This document shows positions 1 to 7,710 of a DNA stretch of 64,000 nt, piece after piece. Position numbers and translations under genes: made by a program. This stretch comes from Saprospiraceae bacterium UBA2329 (GTDB taxonomy: Bacteria; Bacteroidota; Bacteroidia; Chitinophagales; Saprospiraceae): contig DDUV01000032.1 of the NCBI GenBank assembly GCA_002344975.1, positions 58,939 through 122,938 on the forward strand. The letters run 5' to 3'. The stretch's first letter is position 1; each line of letters begins with the position of its first letter. Under the pieces are notes generated by a model that did not search any database, was not told where the DNA came from, and saw only the letters and a list, made by a program, of their open reading frames with translations.

Positions 1-499
1 AATCGGCCAGAATAGCCAGAATCACTTCTTTACCTGTATCCGAGTCCAACAACTGTCGGTAGTCAATGGTTTTGAAATCTATCAATTCAAAGCCGGTGAA
101 AACCATTTCCGGCTCCAACTTCGAAGGCATTTTGCTTGGCTCATCCCCAAAGTAAAACACAAAATGACGAACGGGCAGCTTGTACTTGCGAGCTAAAATG
201 CCATGATATTCCTGCATTCGGGCAAGCATATTCCGGTCGTGGCCGCTCTGAAATTCTATGTGTAGCAGAAATTTATTTTTGTGTTCATCGGTCACTTCGC
301 ACAGAAAATCAGCCTCGCGTTGGGTGGTGGCATGTATTTTTTCGGGCAACCGAAGCAAGTTAGTGATACGAAGATTATGAAACCGCCCAAGAATGGTCAA
401 TGCTAAGTCTTCCATCACTTCTTTGAAAATGCGATCATAGACGTTTCCTGTATCAGTTGCAGTGGGCGTTTGGGGCGTTTTAGGCTTTTTGGAAGGCAT
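1..499 (-). CDS. Rpn-family PD-(D/E)XK nuclease / putative transposase, 3' end cut by window edge
   Basis: Reading leftward from an ATG at 499-497 gives an open frame to the window edge (about 166 codons, no stop). The protein begins MPSKKPKTPQTP, then has a helical stretch (VYDRIFKEVMEDL) and the strand pair READFLCEV ... FLLHIEFQSGHD. The acidic residue in READF and the E-x-Q in HIEFQ match the degenerate PD-(D/E)XK core of the Rpn/YhgA-like (recombination-promoting nuclease) family. Members are usually 200-300 residues with a charged coiled C-terminus, which would lie beyond the edge here. A Bacteroidota promoter can be read just upstream (520-527, with CAA at 546-548 on the + strand). The family call rests on my reading of the motifs. 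A detached Rpn-like C-terminal tail sits at 27.8-28.0 kb. Confidence 0.72.
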   Translation of the reverse strand, partial: MPSKKPKTPQTPTATDTGNVYDRIFKEVMEDLALTILGRFHNLRITNLLRLPEKIHATTQREADFLCEVTDEHKNKFLLHIEFQSGHDRNMLARMQEYHGILARKYKLPVRHFVFYFGDEPSKMPSKLEPEMVFTGFELIDFKTIDYRQLLDSDTGKEVILAILAD

Positions 500-519
500 A
501 AGTCGTTGATTTAGTTGCG

Positions 520-549
520 CAAAACTACAAAACATTTTCATCGCACAAA
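520..549 (-). promoter_or_regulatory. Bacteroidota-type promoter for the Rpn-like gene
   Basis: On the minus strand TAGTTTTG (520-527) matches the -7 consensus TAnnTTTG, and TTG (546-548) lies 18 nt upstream as a -33-like element. The start codon follows 20 nt downstream. Assigned by motif and position only. Confidence 0.45.
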
Positions 550-552
550 ATA

Positions 553-588
553 GGCGGATATGTTTCCCTGACAGAAAACATATCCGCC
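553..588 (-). terminator. Hairpin downstream of the M43 protease gene
   Basis: GGCGGATATGTTT (553-565) and AAACATATCCGCC (576-588) form a perfect 13-bp stem with a 10-nt loop, 9 nt past the stop codon of the gene ending at 597. In the direction of transcription it is followed by TATTTTG. It may be a terminator or a mRNA 3' stabiliser; the T-run is short. Confidence 0.55.
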
Positions 589-596
589 CCCCGCAC

Positions 597-3533
597 TCAC
601 TCCTTCACCACCTTCAACACCGCCCGATGCGTATCTGTATAAAGCACCAGCGAATACACGCCCGGCGCCAAATGGCCGATGTCTAAGCCATGCTCCAGAC
701 GCGCCCCGTTTTTCAGCACCGTCTCCCGGTAGAGCCTCTGCCCCAGTATGTTGTACAGTTCCAGCGTGAAACGCCCCTGCTCCTCGTGTTCCAGCGAAAG
801 CTGCAAACGCCCGGTGGTAGGATTGGGAAACAACATGACGGCACGGCTGATGTCCTGCGTTTCGGATACTGCAGTGGTCAGATTAAAATCAAAAGGATTG
901 GAAACGCTGGAGCAACCGTTGGCGGCAAATACCTGCACCAAAAACACCCCCGACACCAATGGCTGAATGGACTGCGAAGTGCCGCCCTGCGCTGCCGGTA
1001 TGGGGTTGCCGTTGTAATACCATTGGTAAGCCGTGGCGCTGCTGCTGCTCAGAATGTTGCCCTGCCGCGTGATGACCGGCACAGGCGGCCCCGTCACAGG
1101 TACGTTGAAGACTGCCGTGCGGCTGCAACCGGCGCTGTTGGTACCCACCACCACAAACTCCCAATTGCCGTACAACGTCACTGTGATGGACGGCCCCTCA
1201 AACACCAAATTGCCGCTGCGCTGATCGTACCACTCGTAAGTGGCCGCCCCCGAAGCCGTCAGCGTCACAGGCGTACCCCCGCATACCGGCAACTGGCTGG
1301 CCGACACCGTGATGTTGGGCAGGGGCAGCACCTGTATGTAGTTGTTGGCTGTGCCGCTGTTGCTGCCAAAGCTGTTGGACACGCCCAAGCCCACCGAGTA
1401 AGTGCCCGGCGTATTGTACGTCACAAAGGGGTGCTGCACGTTGGAGGTGGCAGGCGTGCCGCCAGGAAACTGCCAGGCCCATTGGCGCGGGAAGTTGCTG
1501 GAAATGTCTTCAAAAAAGATCGTCTCGCCGGCGCATACCTGCCTGCGCGCCGTGGTGATGTTGGGCTGCGGCGCTCCGTTGGTGAAGTTTTGCGCGTCCA
1601 CAAAGGAAATTTCATCCAAATAAAGGTTGTTGCCCCAGCCCGAAATATTCACCAACAGGAAATGCACCCGCTGCTGCCCGGCCAGAAAACCCAGCCTGAT
1701 CTGGTTGGACGCCCATTGGTTGGTATTCGGAACGAAGGAGGATTCCGTAGGCGGCGCAGTAGCCAATTCCCGCCCGCCTTTGTACCAAAACGGCGTAAAG
1801 GTGGCCCCGCAATCGGTAGAATAGTACAGCACCAGCGTGTCGGAATACTCGCTGCTGTATTGCGCGTAAGCGTGCTCGAAATAGAGGTAAGGATTGGCCA
1901 TGCCGCTGAGGTTGATGGCCGGACTCACCAGCGCGTCCACCGTGCCGGAAGGGTCGTCGTCGGTGCTGTAATTGTCAAAAATCACACTCCGCGATCCCTG
2001 CCCAAAAGAACTGATGTCTGCATATTCAAAGGCTCGGTCGCCGTCGGGGTTGTAAACCAACCAGTTCTGGAAGGCCGTATTGATGTTTTCGGCATCCTCA
2101 ATAAGCTGTGTGTAAGACACTGCCGACAGCACCGTGATGTAGTTGTTGCGGCGGGTGCTGTTGCTGCCCGATGCGTTGGACACTGTCAGTTCTACGCTGT
2201 AAATGCCCTGCGTGTTAAACGTGATATTGGGCGAGGCAGCCGTGAAAGTACCCACCAATGCGCCGTCTTCATCATAAAATCGCCAGGTGCGGGAGCTTGG
2301 GTTGTTTGACGACTGATCGGTGAACTGCACCTGCTGCCCGGAACAAATATTGGTGCGGTTGGCCGCAAACTGTGCCACCGGCGCCATGGGGCTGCCGCCG
2401 CCGCCGATGTGTACGGTGGACGAGAGCAATTCCTTGCGCCGCGGGCTGTTGTCCAACACCGTTCTCATACGCAACTTCTGGCATTGCGTGAAGATGTTCA
2501 TGCAGGCGTCGTTGCTGTAGTCCATGTAGTTTTGAATCATATCGGGACTGCCGCAACTGGTCACGGCCACGCAGTTGTAGTTGGGTTGGGCCGAGTTGGG
2601 CGTGTCGGCGCAGAAGTCGTCGGCGCTGCAATTGCCGTCGCCCCAGATGTGGCGCAAGCCCAACCAGTGGCCGATCTCGTGAGTGGTGGTGCGGCCTCCG
2701 TTGAAAGGCGCCTGCACATTGCCCGTTCGCCCAAAGGCCTGCCAGCGTATGACCACCCCGTCGGTAGAGGCCGGGCCTTCATTTTGTTCCAAACCCTGCA
2801 AACCCGAAAGGCTCGGAAACTGCGCATAGCCCAACAAGCCCTGTGCATCGCCGCCAAACTGCACCGTCCAGATGTTGCAATAGCGGTTGGGATCCCAGAA
2901 AGTATTGGGCTTCAGCACCGTTTGGGCGGCGTCGTAAGTCCATGAGGAGCGGTTGCCGTTCACGCGGCGGATGCCCGGCTCGGCCAGGAGGTTGCCCTGC
3001 GGATCGCGGAGGGCCGGCGCAAACTGTATTTCCATGTCGGCGCCCACCGGGTTGTTGTTGAAACCCGCTCCCGTGCGGCGGTAGTCTTCGTTCAACACAG
3101 CAATCTGCGACATCACCTGCGCCTGACTGATGTTCGCGCCCGTGCCCACCGGTTCGCCGTTGTGTACCACATGCACAATGACCGGAATGGTGACGACGGC
3201 GTTGTTGGGGTCTCGGAATTGCAACTGATTCTGGTACTCGGCCATGCGCTGCTGAAGCTGGATTTCAAACTCCTCCAGCGTGCCCAATTCCGGGTAGCGG
3301 CTGCGCAAATCTGCATCGGCTTCCATAGCGTGGCAGGTGCGATGCGCCGGAGCAGGTTCGTAGTGATCCGACAGGGTGGGGGAGGGCTGACCCTTGGCGT
3401 TCAAAAATGGAGCGTAAGAAGAAGTTCTGGCTTGCAGGCGTTGGCCGAAATGGCCCAGAGATTGAGCCGTTGCCATGTTGGCAATGCACAGCAACAGGGC
3501 AGCAAAAAACAGGGTAATAATGTGTTTTTTCAT
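597..3533 (-). CDS. Secreted M43-family (cytophagalysin-type) metalloprotease with PKD domains and T9SS sorting domain
   Basis: 978 residues. The N-terminus is a clear signal peptide (MKKHIITLFFAALLLCIA...ATAQ). A pro-region is followed by an M43-type zinc protease domain, with the metzincin motif HEIGHWLGLRH at residues 285-295 and the Met-turn near residue 337 (NYMDYSND). After the catalytic domain come a PKD-like domain (about 380-470), a jelly-roll-like stretch with paired aromatic and acidic residues (about 490-650), a second PKD-like domain (about 660-740), Ig-like segments, and a C-terminal type A T9SS sorting domain beginning VMLFPNPTTG and ending in basic VLKVVKE. The expected role is an exported, possibly surface-anchored endopeptidase for extracellular protein degradation. 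It appears monocistronic, with a -7 box at 3558-3565 and a hairpin after the stop. The family call is firm; the substrate cannot be told. Confidence 0.93.
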   Translation of the reverse strand: MKKHIITLFFAALLLCIANMATAQSLGHFGQRLQARTSSYAPFLNAKGQPSPTLSDHYEPAPAHRTCHAMEADADLRSRYPELGTLEEFEIQLQQRMAEYQNQLQFRDPNNAVVTIPVIVHVVHNGEPVGTGANISQAQVMSQIAVLNEDYRRTGAGFNNNPVGADMEIQFAPALRDPQGNLLAEPGIRRVNGNRSSWTYDAAQTVLKPNTFWDPNRYCNIWTVQFGGDAQGLLGYAQFPSLSGLQGLEQNEGPASTDGVVIRWQAFGRTGNVQAPFNGGRTTTHEIGHWLGLRHIWGDGNCSADDFCADTPNSAQPNYNCVAVTSCGSPDMIQNYMDYSNDACMNIFTQCQKLRMRTVLDNSPRRKELLSSTVHIGGGGSPMAPVAQFAANRTNICSGQQVQFTDQSSNNPSSRTWRFYDEDGALVGTFTAASPNITFNTQGIYSVELTVSNASGSNSTRRNNYITVLSAVSYTQLIEDAENINTAFQNWLVYNPDGDRAFEYADISSFGQGSRSVIFDNYSTDDDPSGTVDALVSPAINLSGMANPYLYFEHAYAQYSSEYSDTLVLYYSTDCGATFTPFWYKGGRELATAPPTESSFVPNTNQWASNQIRLGFLAGQQRVHFLLVNISGWGNNLYLDEISFVDAQNFTNGAPQPNITTARRQVCAGETIFFEDISSNFPRQWAWQFPGGTPATSNVQHPFVTYNTPGTYSVGLGVSNSFGSNSGTANNYIQVLPLPNITVSASQLPVCGGTPVTLTASGAATYEWYDQRSGNLVFEGPSITVTLYGNWEFVVVGTNSAGCSRTAVFNVPVTGPPVPVITRQGNILSSSSATAYQWYYNGNPIPAAQGGTSQSIQPLVSGVFLVQVFAANGCSSVSNPFDFNLTTAVSETQDISRAVMLFPNPTTGRLQLSLEHEEQGRFTLELYNILGQRLYRETVLKNGARLEHGLDIGHLAPGVYSLVLYTDTHRAVLKVVKE

Positions 3534-3557
3534 CGGTTGTCAGGTTTGGTGAAGTTG

Positions 3558-3565
3558 CAAAAATA
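3558..3565 (-). promoter_or_regulatory. -7 promoter element for the M43 protease gene
   Basis: The minus strand reads TATTTTTG, fitting TAnnTTTG, 24 nt before the ATG at 3533. I see no convincing -33 TTG at the usual spacing. Confidence 0.4.
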
Positions 3566-3603
3566 GTCAATTATTTTTTATGGCGGCCGCCCGCACTACC
3601 GAC

Positions 3604-3651
3604 AGAGCTGTTAGCTTTACCGGCGCCATCAGGCATAAAGCTAACAGCTCT
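3604..3651. repeat. Palindromic extragenic element, copy 1 (16-bp arms)
   Basis: AGAGCTGTTAGCTTTA (3604-3619) and its exact reverse complement (3636-3651) flank a 16-nt loop. The same 16-bp arms recur at 10442-10490 with an unrelated loop, so this is a dispersed element and not just a local terminator. It lies between the divergent side of the M43 gene and the 3' end of the rRNA methyltransferase gene. Confidence 0.85.
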
Positions 3652-3773
3652 TATCCGGCAGCGGGCGCCGGGCCGTCCGCTCTATACCGGCCTGCTCCAT
3701 CATCTGGAATTTGAATGCTCGCTATGGAGCAGGCCGGTATCCGCTTCCGTCCCTGCCGCAACGTAGAGCGCGT

Positions 3774-5120
3774 TCAAAATCGCCCCAAAATCCTCCACTC
3801 CTTCGGGAAATAGTTGTTCACCCGATTCCCCAGTCCCTTCAGCCAGCCCAGCGTGTGGCCCTCGTATTGCGCCGCCAGCCATCCTTTGGGCGCGTCGGGG
3901 AGTTGCGGGTCTTCCTTGCGCAAAAAGCGAATGGCCTGCTCCCGGTCCAGCGCCGTCGCAGGTATAGCTTTCGCCAGCGCCGTGCTGAGCGCCAGCGCCC
4001 CCGCCGGAATCAAATCCCCGCCTTTGATTTCGCCCATTTCCAATATGGGCTCCATGCGCCGCAGCACGCCGGCTGCTTCCACAAAATACCCCTCCACCGC
4101 ACGCGGCAAGGCCCACAGCCCGCCCTGCTTATTTTGCCAAAATCCAAAATCGCCTCCATCTTCCAACCACCGCTCCAGCACCTCCCGCCCACTGCCTACT
4201 GCCCACCGCCCACCCCGCGCCACAGCGCGGCCACCGCCAACTGCCAACCGCCCACCGCCTACCCTCCGAAAACACGCCACATAAAACCCCTCCCCGCGCA
4301 CCCGATGCGGATAGAATTGGTACCCCCAACGGCGCTCCTCCACCCCCCATTCCGACGGCCAATTCACGGGCGCATATTCCAAGCCCGCCACCTCTTGCAA
4401 CCACGCTGCGTTGGCGGCATTCTCCTCGTCGTTGTAGGTGCAGGTACTATACACCAGCACCCCGCCGGGCGCCATCAGCGCTGCCGCCTGAGCCAAAATG
4501 CGCCGCTGCCGCGCCGCGCAAAATCCCACCTGCGCCGGCGACCACTCTTTTTGCGCGTCGGGGTCTTTCCTGAACAGCCCTTCGCCCGAACACGGCGCAT
4601 CCACCAGCACCAGATCGAAGCTGCCGGCCAATGGCGCAAAGTCCTCAGGGTCGTGCTGACTCACGGCCACATTGGGCAGGCCCCAGCGGGCCAGGTTGTG
4701 CCGCAGCGCCTGATACCGGTTGCGAATCACTTCATTGGCAATCAACAAACTATCGGCACTGAGCATGCCCGCCAACAGCGTGGATTTGCCTCCCGGCGCC
4801 GCCGCCAAATCCAATGCCAGCAAGGGATTTTCCAAATCAACCAACTGCCGCAAAGCATGGGCTATGCTCATCGAAGAAGCCTCCTGCACATAATACGCGC
4901 CGGCGTGCAGCAGCGGATCGAGCGTAAACGGAGGCCGCTCGGCCAGATAGTAGCCGTTTTTACACCAGGGCACCTGGCCGTCGTGTTGCGCAGGTCCGGT
5001 CCATTTGTGCCGGTTGGCCCGTATGCTCACCGGCGCGGGCTGCGTCAGCGCATCGGCAAAATCGGCGAACGCAGCGCCCAATTGCGCCTGCATTTGTATT
5101 CTAAAATCGGGATGCATCAA
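3774..5120 (-). CDS. RsmF-like rRNA (cytosine-C5-)methyltransferase, NOL1/NOP2/Sun family
   Basis: 448 residues, similar in size to E. coli RsmF. The Rossmann SAM-binding motif is LDLAAAPGGK (103-112). Two cysteines typical of m5C RNA methyltransferases are present: DAPCSG (C177) and STCTY (C217, the expected nucleophile). The C-terminus (YEGHTLGWLKGLGNR...NYFPKEWR) resembles the PUA-like domain of RsmF-type enzymes. Expected function: SAM-dependent 5-methylation of a cytosine in rRNA. Residues about 286-312 (VGGGRLAVGGGRAVA...) are low-complexity and are encoded by 4185-4265, which match the simple-repeat arrays found in intergenic DNA of this window. The frame continues through the insert. 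The exact rRNA position modified cannot be inferred. A -7 box lies at 5147-5154. Confidence 0.87.
   Translation of the reverse strand: MMHPDFRIQMQAQLGAAFADFADALTQPAPVSIRANRHKWTGPAQHDGQVPWCKNGYYLAERPPFTLDPLLHAGAYYVQEASSMSIAHALRQLVDLENPLLALDLAAAPGGKSTLLAGMLSADSLLIANEVIRNRYQALRHNLARWGLPNVAVSQHDPEDFAPLAGSFDLVLVDAPCSGEGLFRKDPDAQKEWSPAQVGFCAARQRRILAQAAALMAPGGVLVYSTCTYNDEENAANAAWLQEVAGLEYAPVNWPSEWGVEERRWGYQFYPHRVRGEGFYVACFRRVGGGRLAVGGGRAVARGGRWAVGSGREVLERWLEDGGDFGFWQNKQGGLWALPRAVEGYFVEAAGVLRRMEPILEMGEIKGGDLIPAGALALSTALAKAIPATALDREQAIRFLRKEDPQLPDAPKGWLAAQYEGHTLGWLKGLGNRVNNYFPKEWRILGRF
4185..4265. repeat. Intergenic-type repeat array lying inside the rRNA methyltransferase gene
   Basis: The stretch is built of CTACTGCCCACCGCC-type units around a CCCCGCGCCACAGCGCGG palindrome. 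Close versions of that palindrome occur between genes at about 14.2, 37.25, 45.8, 48.0 and 53.2 kb. Here the unit lies within an open reading frame and stays in frame, encoding about 27 Gly/Arg/Ala/Val-rich residues. Confidence 0.8.
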
Positions 5121-5146
5121 TGTTCAGAATGTCTGTTGTTTCATCG

Positions 5147-5154
5147 CAAAGTTA
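5147..5154 (-). promoter_or_regulatory. -7 promoter element for the rRNA methyltransferase gene
   Basis: The minus strand reads TAACTTTG, matching TAnnTTTG, 27 nt upstream of the ATG at 5120. Motif and position only. Confidence 0.45.
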
Positions 5155-5275
5155 GTATTTTCAGCAGGAATGGGTTGATTTCGGAATTTCGGGCGGGAGC
5201 GGACTGATTTCGGACTTCTGATTGACAGGTAAGAACGAGTTGATTTCGGATTTCCGGGTTAATGGGCGGATTTCT

Positions 5276-5357
5276 GACGCTGAAAGGCGCAGATTCTTAT
5301 GATTGTTATGCCCCTCTCCGAGCAGCGAAAATCATGAAAATCATAAAGATCAGCGTC
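5276..5357. repeat. 82-bp palindromic element, copy 1 (MITE-like)
   Basis: Begins GACGCTGA and ends TCAGCGTC (8-bp terminal inverted repeats) around internal words TTATGATTGTTATG and ATCATGAAAATCATAA. The same element occurs inverted at 55527-55608, also exactly 82 bp, sharing CTCTCCGAGCAGCG. The rest of the 5121-5548 intergenic region holds TGATTTCGGA-type repeats (5170-5250) and two copies of AGATAAACTG-n-AGCAGATTCC (about 5440-5490), but no gene I can support. Confidence 0.8.
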
Positions 5358-5548
5358 AAAAAAAATTTCGCGTTGGGGTTCAAGGCCGCGCCACGACGAC
5401 AGGCCCGCCTGCCGGTAGGCAAGCGTGGTTCCGGGCTGCAGATAAACTGCGCAGCAGATTCCCCCGAAGGAGATAAACTGTGAAGCAGATTCCTCCCTAA
5501 CTTCGCCCGGCGCAATCTCTCCAACACAACCATCAACCTCTCCGGCAC

Positions 5549-6241
5549 ATGCAAATACCCGAACGCCCAAACATCGAACGCATCTCATTTCGGAGCATTC
5601 TGGATGATTTGCTCGGCATCCTCAACCTCGAAAGAGGCATCCCCTACACCATCCGCCGGCTCATCACCGACCCGCAGGGCGCTGTCCGCGAGTATCTTTT
5701 TGAAGACCGCCGTCGCATGGCCAAGCCCCTGCCCTTGCTGGTGCTGTTGGTAGCATTGGCGGCTTACGTCTCCTTTCGCTTTCTGCCCATCGAAGGAGAC
5801 GTATTGGAACAAGTCAGGCTTTCGCCGAATTCAGCATCCATTCCGCCGCTCATTATGCGCACGCTGGAACTGTACCTCCGGGCCATTCAGCAATACTTCA
5901 ACCTCACCTACATGAGTACCATTCCTTTTCAGGCGCTCGCTACCTGGCTCATGTATCGTCACCTGCGCCTGCACTATATGGAGCATTTGGTCATTAACGT
6001 GTACATCTTTTGTATTCAGACCATTATCTATGTTTTGGCCATGCCTTTGTCCATAAAATTTGCTCCCATTGCCTTTCTTCAGGCAATCCTCAGTATCGGC
6101 TATTTTCTGTACGCCCTGCACCGCATTTTCGGCATGGGCTGGATAGAAACCATCGCTCGCGCCGTCGGCATCTGGGTGATGTTGCAAGTGGCTCAGGTTT
6201 TCATTTTGTTGGGATTTCTCATCGCCGCGTTGATGCCATGA
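5549..6241 (+). CDS. DUF3667-family integral membrane protein
   Basis: 230 residues. The N-terminal part reads ERGIPYTIRRLITDPQGAVREYL followed by ERRRMAKPL-like basic text. This matches the DUF3667 signature: a short cytosolic motif with D-P-G-x-x-x-R-E-Y-L, then membrane helices. Hydrophobic segments lie at about residues 55-75, 105-130, 140-160, 165-190 and 205-228. Function in the family is unknown. The stop codon overlaps the ATG of the next gene (ATGA at 6238-6241), so the two are almost certainly co-transcribed and translationally coupled. Confidence 0.78.
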   Translation: MQIPERPNIERISFRSILDDLLGILNLERGIPYTIRRLITDPQGAVREYLFEDRRRMAKPLPLLVLLVALAAYVSFRFLPIEGDVLEQVRLSPNSASIPPLIMRTLELYLRAIQQYFNLTYMSTIPFQALATWLMYRHLRLHYMEHLVINVYIFCIQTIIYVLAMPLSIKFAPIAFLQAILSIGYFLYALHRIFGMGWIETIARAVGIWVMLQVAQVFILLGFLIAALMP

Positions 6242-7659
6242 AACACAGCAACAAACTCATCGAACTGCTCAAGACCTTCTCGGCAAGCGAGTTGCTGGCT
6301 TTCCGCGACTTCACTGCATCGCCCTATTTCAACAAGCGGGAAGAATTGGTGCGCCTGTACGCACATCTCAAAAAAGCCGCCGCATCCGATTTTCCCGATA
6401 AAAAAATTGAGCGCCACCTCCTCTTTGAAGCGGCCTTTCCCGGAAAACCCTATGACGAGGCCCTGCTGCATCACAGCCTCAGCCGACTGCTCAAATTGGC
6501 CGAGCAATTTATAGCGCTCGAAGACGTGCTGCTGCCCCGTCTGAATTCCACACTCGCTCCGGCCCAAGCCTATTACCGACGCAAACTCCGCCGGCATTTC
6601 GACCATGCCATGAAGCAGGCCAAGACCGCTTTGGAAGAGCAAAATCTCCGCGACAGCGAGTATTTCTTCGTCCGCCACGAAATGGCCGCCTTAGAAGAAA
6701 TGTACTTTTCCGACCTCAACGAACAGCAACTATCGGGCGATTCCATTCAGCAGGCTTCCGACTTTTTAGACCGCAGCTACCTCGCCAAAAAACTGCGCTT
6801 CCTCTGCGTCATGCTCGACCGGCAGCACTTCCTCGCTTCGCCGGCCCGCATGGACATGAAGGACGAGGTGCTGGCCTTTCTGGCTCATCACGACTTCTCC
6901 GATACGCCTGCCATTTCCGTGTATCATGCGCTGCTGCTGGCCCTTACCCATAGTGAAGAACGCGCGTGTTTTGAGCAGTTCAAAGCGCTGTGGACCAATT
7001 CCATAGAGCATTTTTCGATGTATGATCTCAAATCCCAGTTGGGCCTGGCCATCAATTTTTGCATCCACCGCATTCGCCTCGGCGACAAAAGCTATGCGGC
7101 CATGCTGGCCGATCTGTACCGCGAGGGATTGGAGCGCAAAATCCTCTTGGACGAAGGCCGCATTTCGCCCTGGACTTTCAAAAACATCGTCAAACTCAAC
7201 CTCGGCCTCAAGCGATACGAGTGGGCCGAAAGTTTTGTACGGGAATACAGCCACAGCCTTCAGGAAGACGAACGCCAGGACGCCCTGCATTTCAATCTGG
7301 CCGAATTGTACTACCATCAGGGCCACTTGGACGAGGCGCGCGCACATTTGGTAAAAGTGGAATTCTCGCACTGGCGCTATATTCTGGGCGCTAAAACCCT
7401 GCTGCTCAAAATCTATTTTGAAACCCGCCAAACCGAGGCACTCGACCTGCTGCTCGCCTCCTTCGGCACCTTCCTCCAACGCAATCAGCGCATTCCCAAA
7501 GACGTGAAAAAACCCTACCTGCAATTCGTGCGCCTGCTCCACAAACTAAGCATCCTGACTGCCTCCCAACGCCCGACCCTGCTGTCCAAAATCAAAGCCA
7601 CGCCATCGCTCACCGAACGCAGTTGGCTCGAAGAAGTAGCCGTGCAGCGGATTCGTTAA
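6238..7659 (+). CDS. Conserved hypothetical protein, helical-repeat type
   Basis: 473 residues, starting MKHSNKLIELLKTFSASEL at 6238; the open frame extends farther upstream, but that part overlaps the DUF3667 gene out of frame. No signal peptide or membrane helix is visible, so it is probably cytosolic. The sequence is rich in Leu/Ala/Glu helices with many aromatic residues, suggesting a TPR-like alpha-alpha superhelix. I recognise no named domain or catalytic motif. The overlapping start with the upstream membrane-protein gene suggests a functional link, and the aldehyde dehydrogenase gene follows after 51 bp. Similar uncharacterised ~470-residue proteins are frequent in Saprospiria-type genomes (from general knowledge, not checked). 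Confidence 0.7.
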   Translation: MKHSNKLIELLKTFSASELLAFRDFTASPYFNKREELVRLYAHLKKAAASDFPDKKIERHLLFEAAFPGKPYDEALLHHSLSRLLKLAEQFIALEDVLLPRLNSTLAPAQAYYRRKLRRHFDHAMKQAKTALEEQNLRDSEYFFVRHEMAALEEMYFSDLNEQQLSGDSIQQASDFLDRSYLAKKLRFLCVMLDRQHFLASPARMDMKDEVLAFLAHHDFSDTPAISVYHALLLALTHSEERACFEQFKALWTNSIEHFSMYDLKSQLGLAINFCIHRIRLGDKSYAAMLADLYREGLERKILLDEGRISPWTFKNIVKLNLGLKRYEWAESFVREYSHSLQEDERQDALHFNLAELYYHQGHLDEARAHLVKVEFSHWRYILGAKTLLLKIYFETRQTEALDLLLASFGTFLQRNQRIPKDVKKPYLQFVRLLHKLSILTASQRPTLLSKIKATPSLTERSWLEEVAVQRIR

Positions 7660-7710
7660 TCATAAAAAGGCGTAATTTGCCGCCGCAAACATCAACCAAC
7701 CAAAAAAAAA

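Noticed and set aside
136..363. 75-codon plus-strand ORF at the left edge
   Set aside because: It is antisense to the clear Rpn-type frame and shows no protein-like features.
690..2309. 539-codon frame antisense to the M43 protease
   Set aside because: Arg/His/Val-rich shadow of a well-defined gene; no domain, no promoter.
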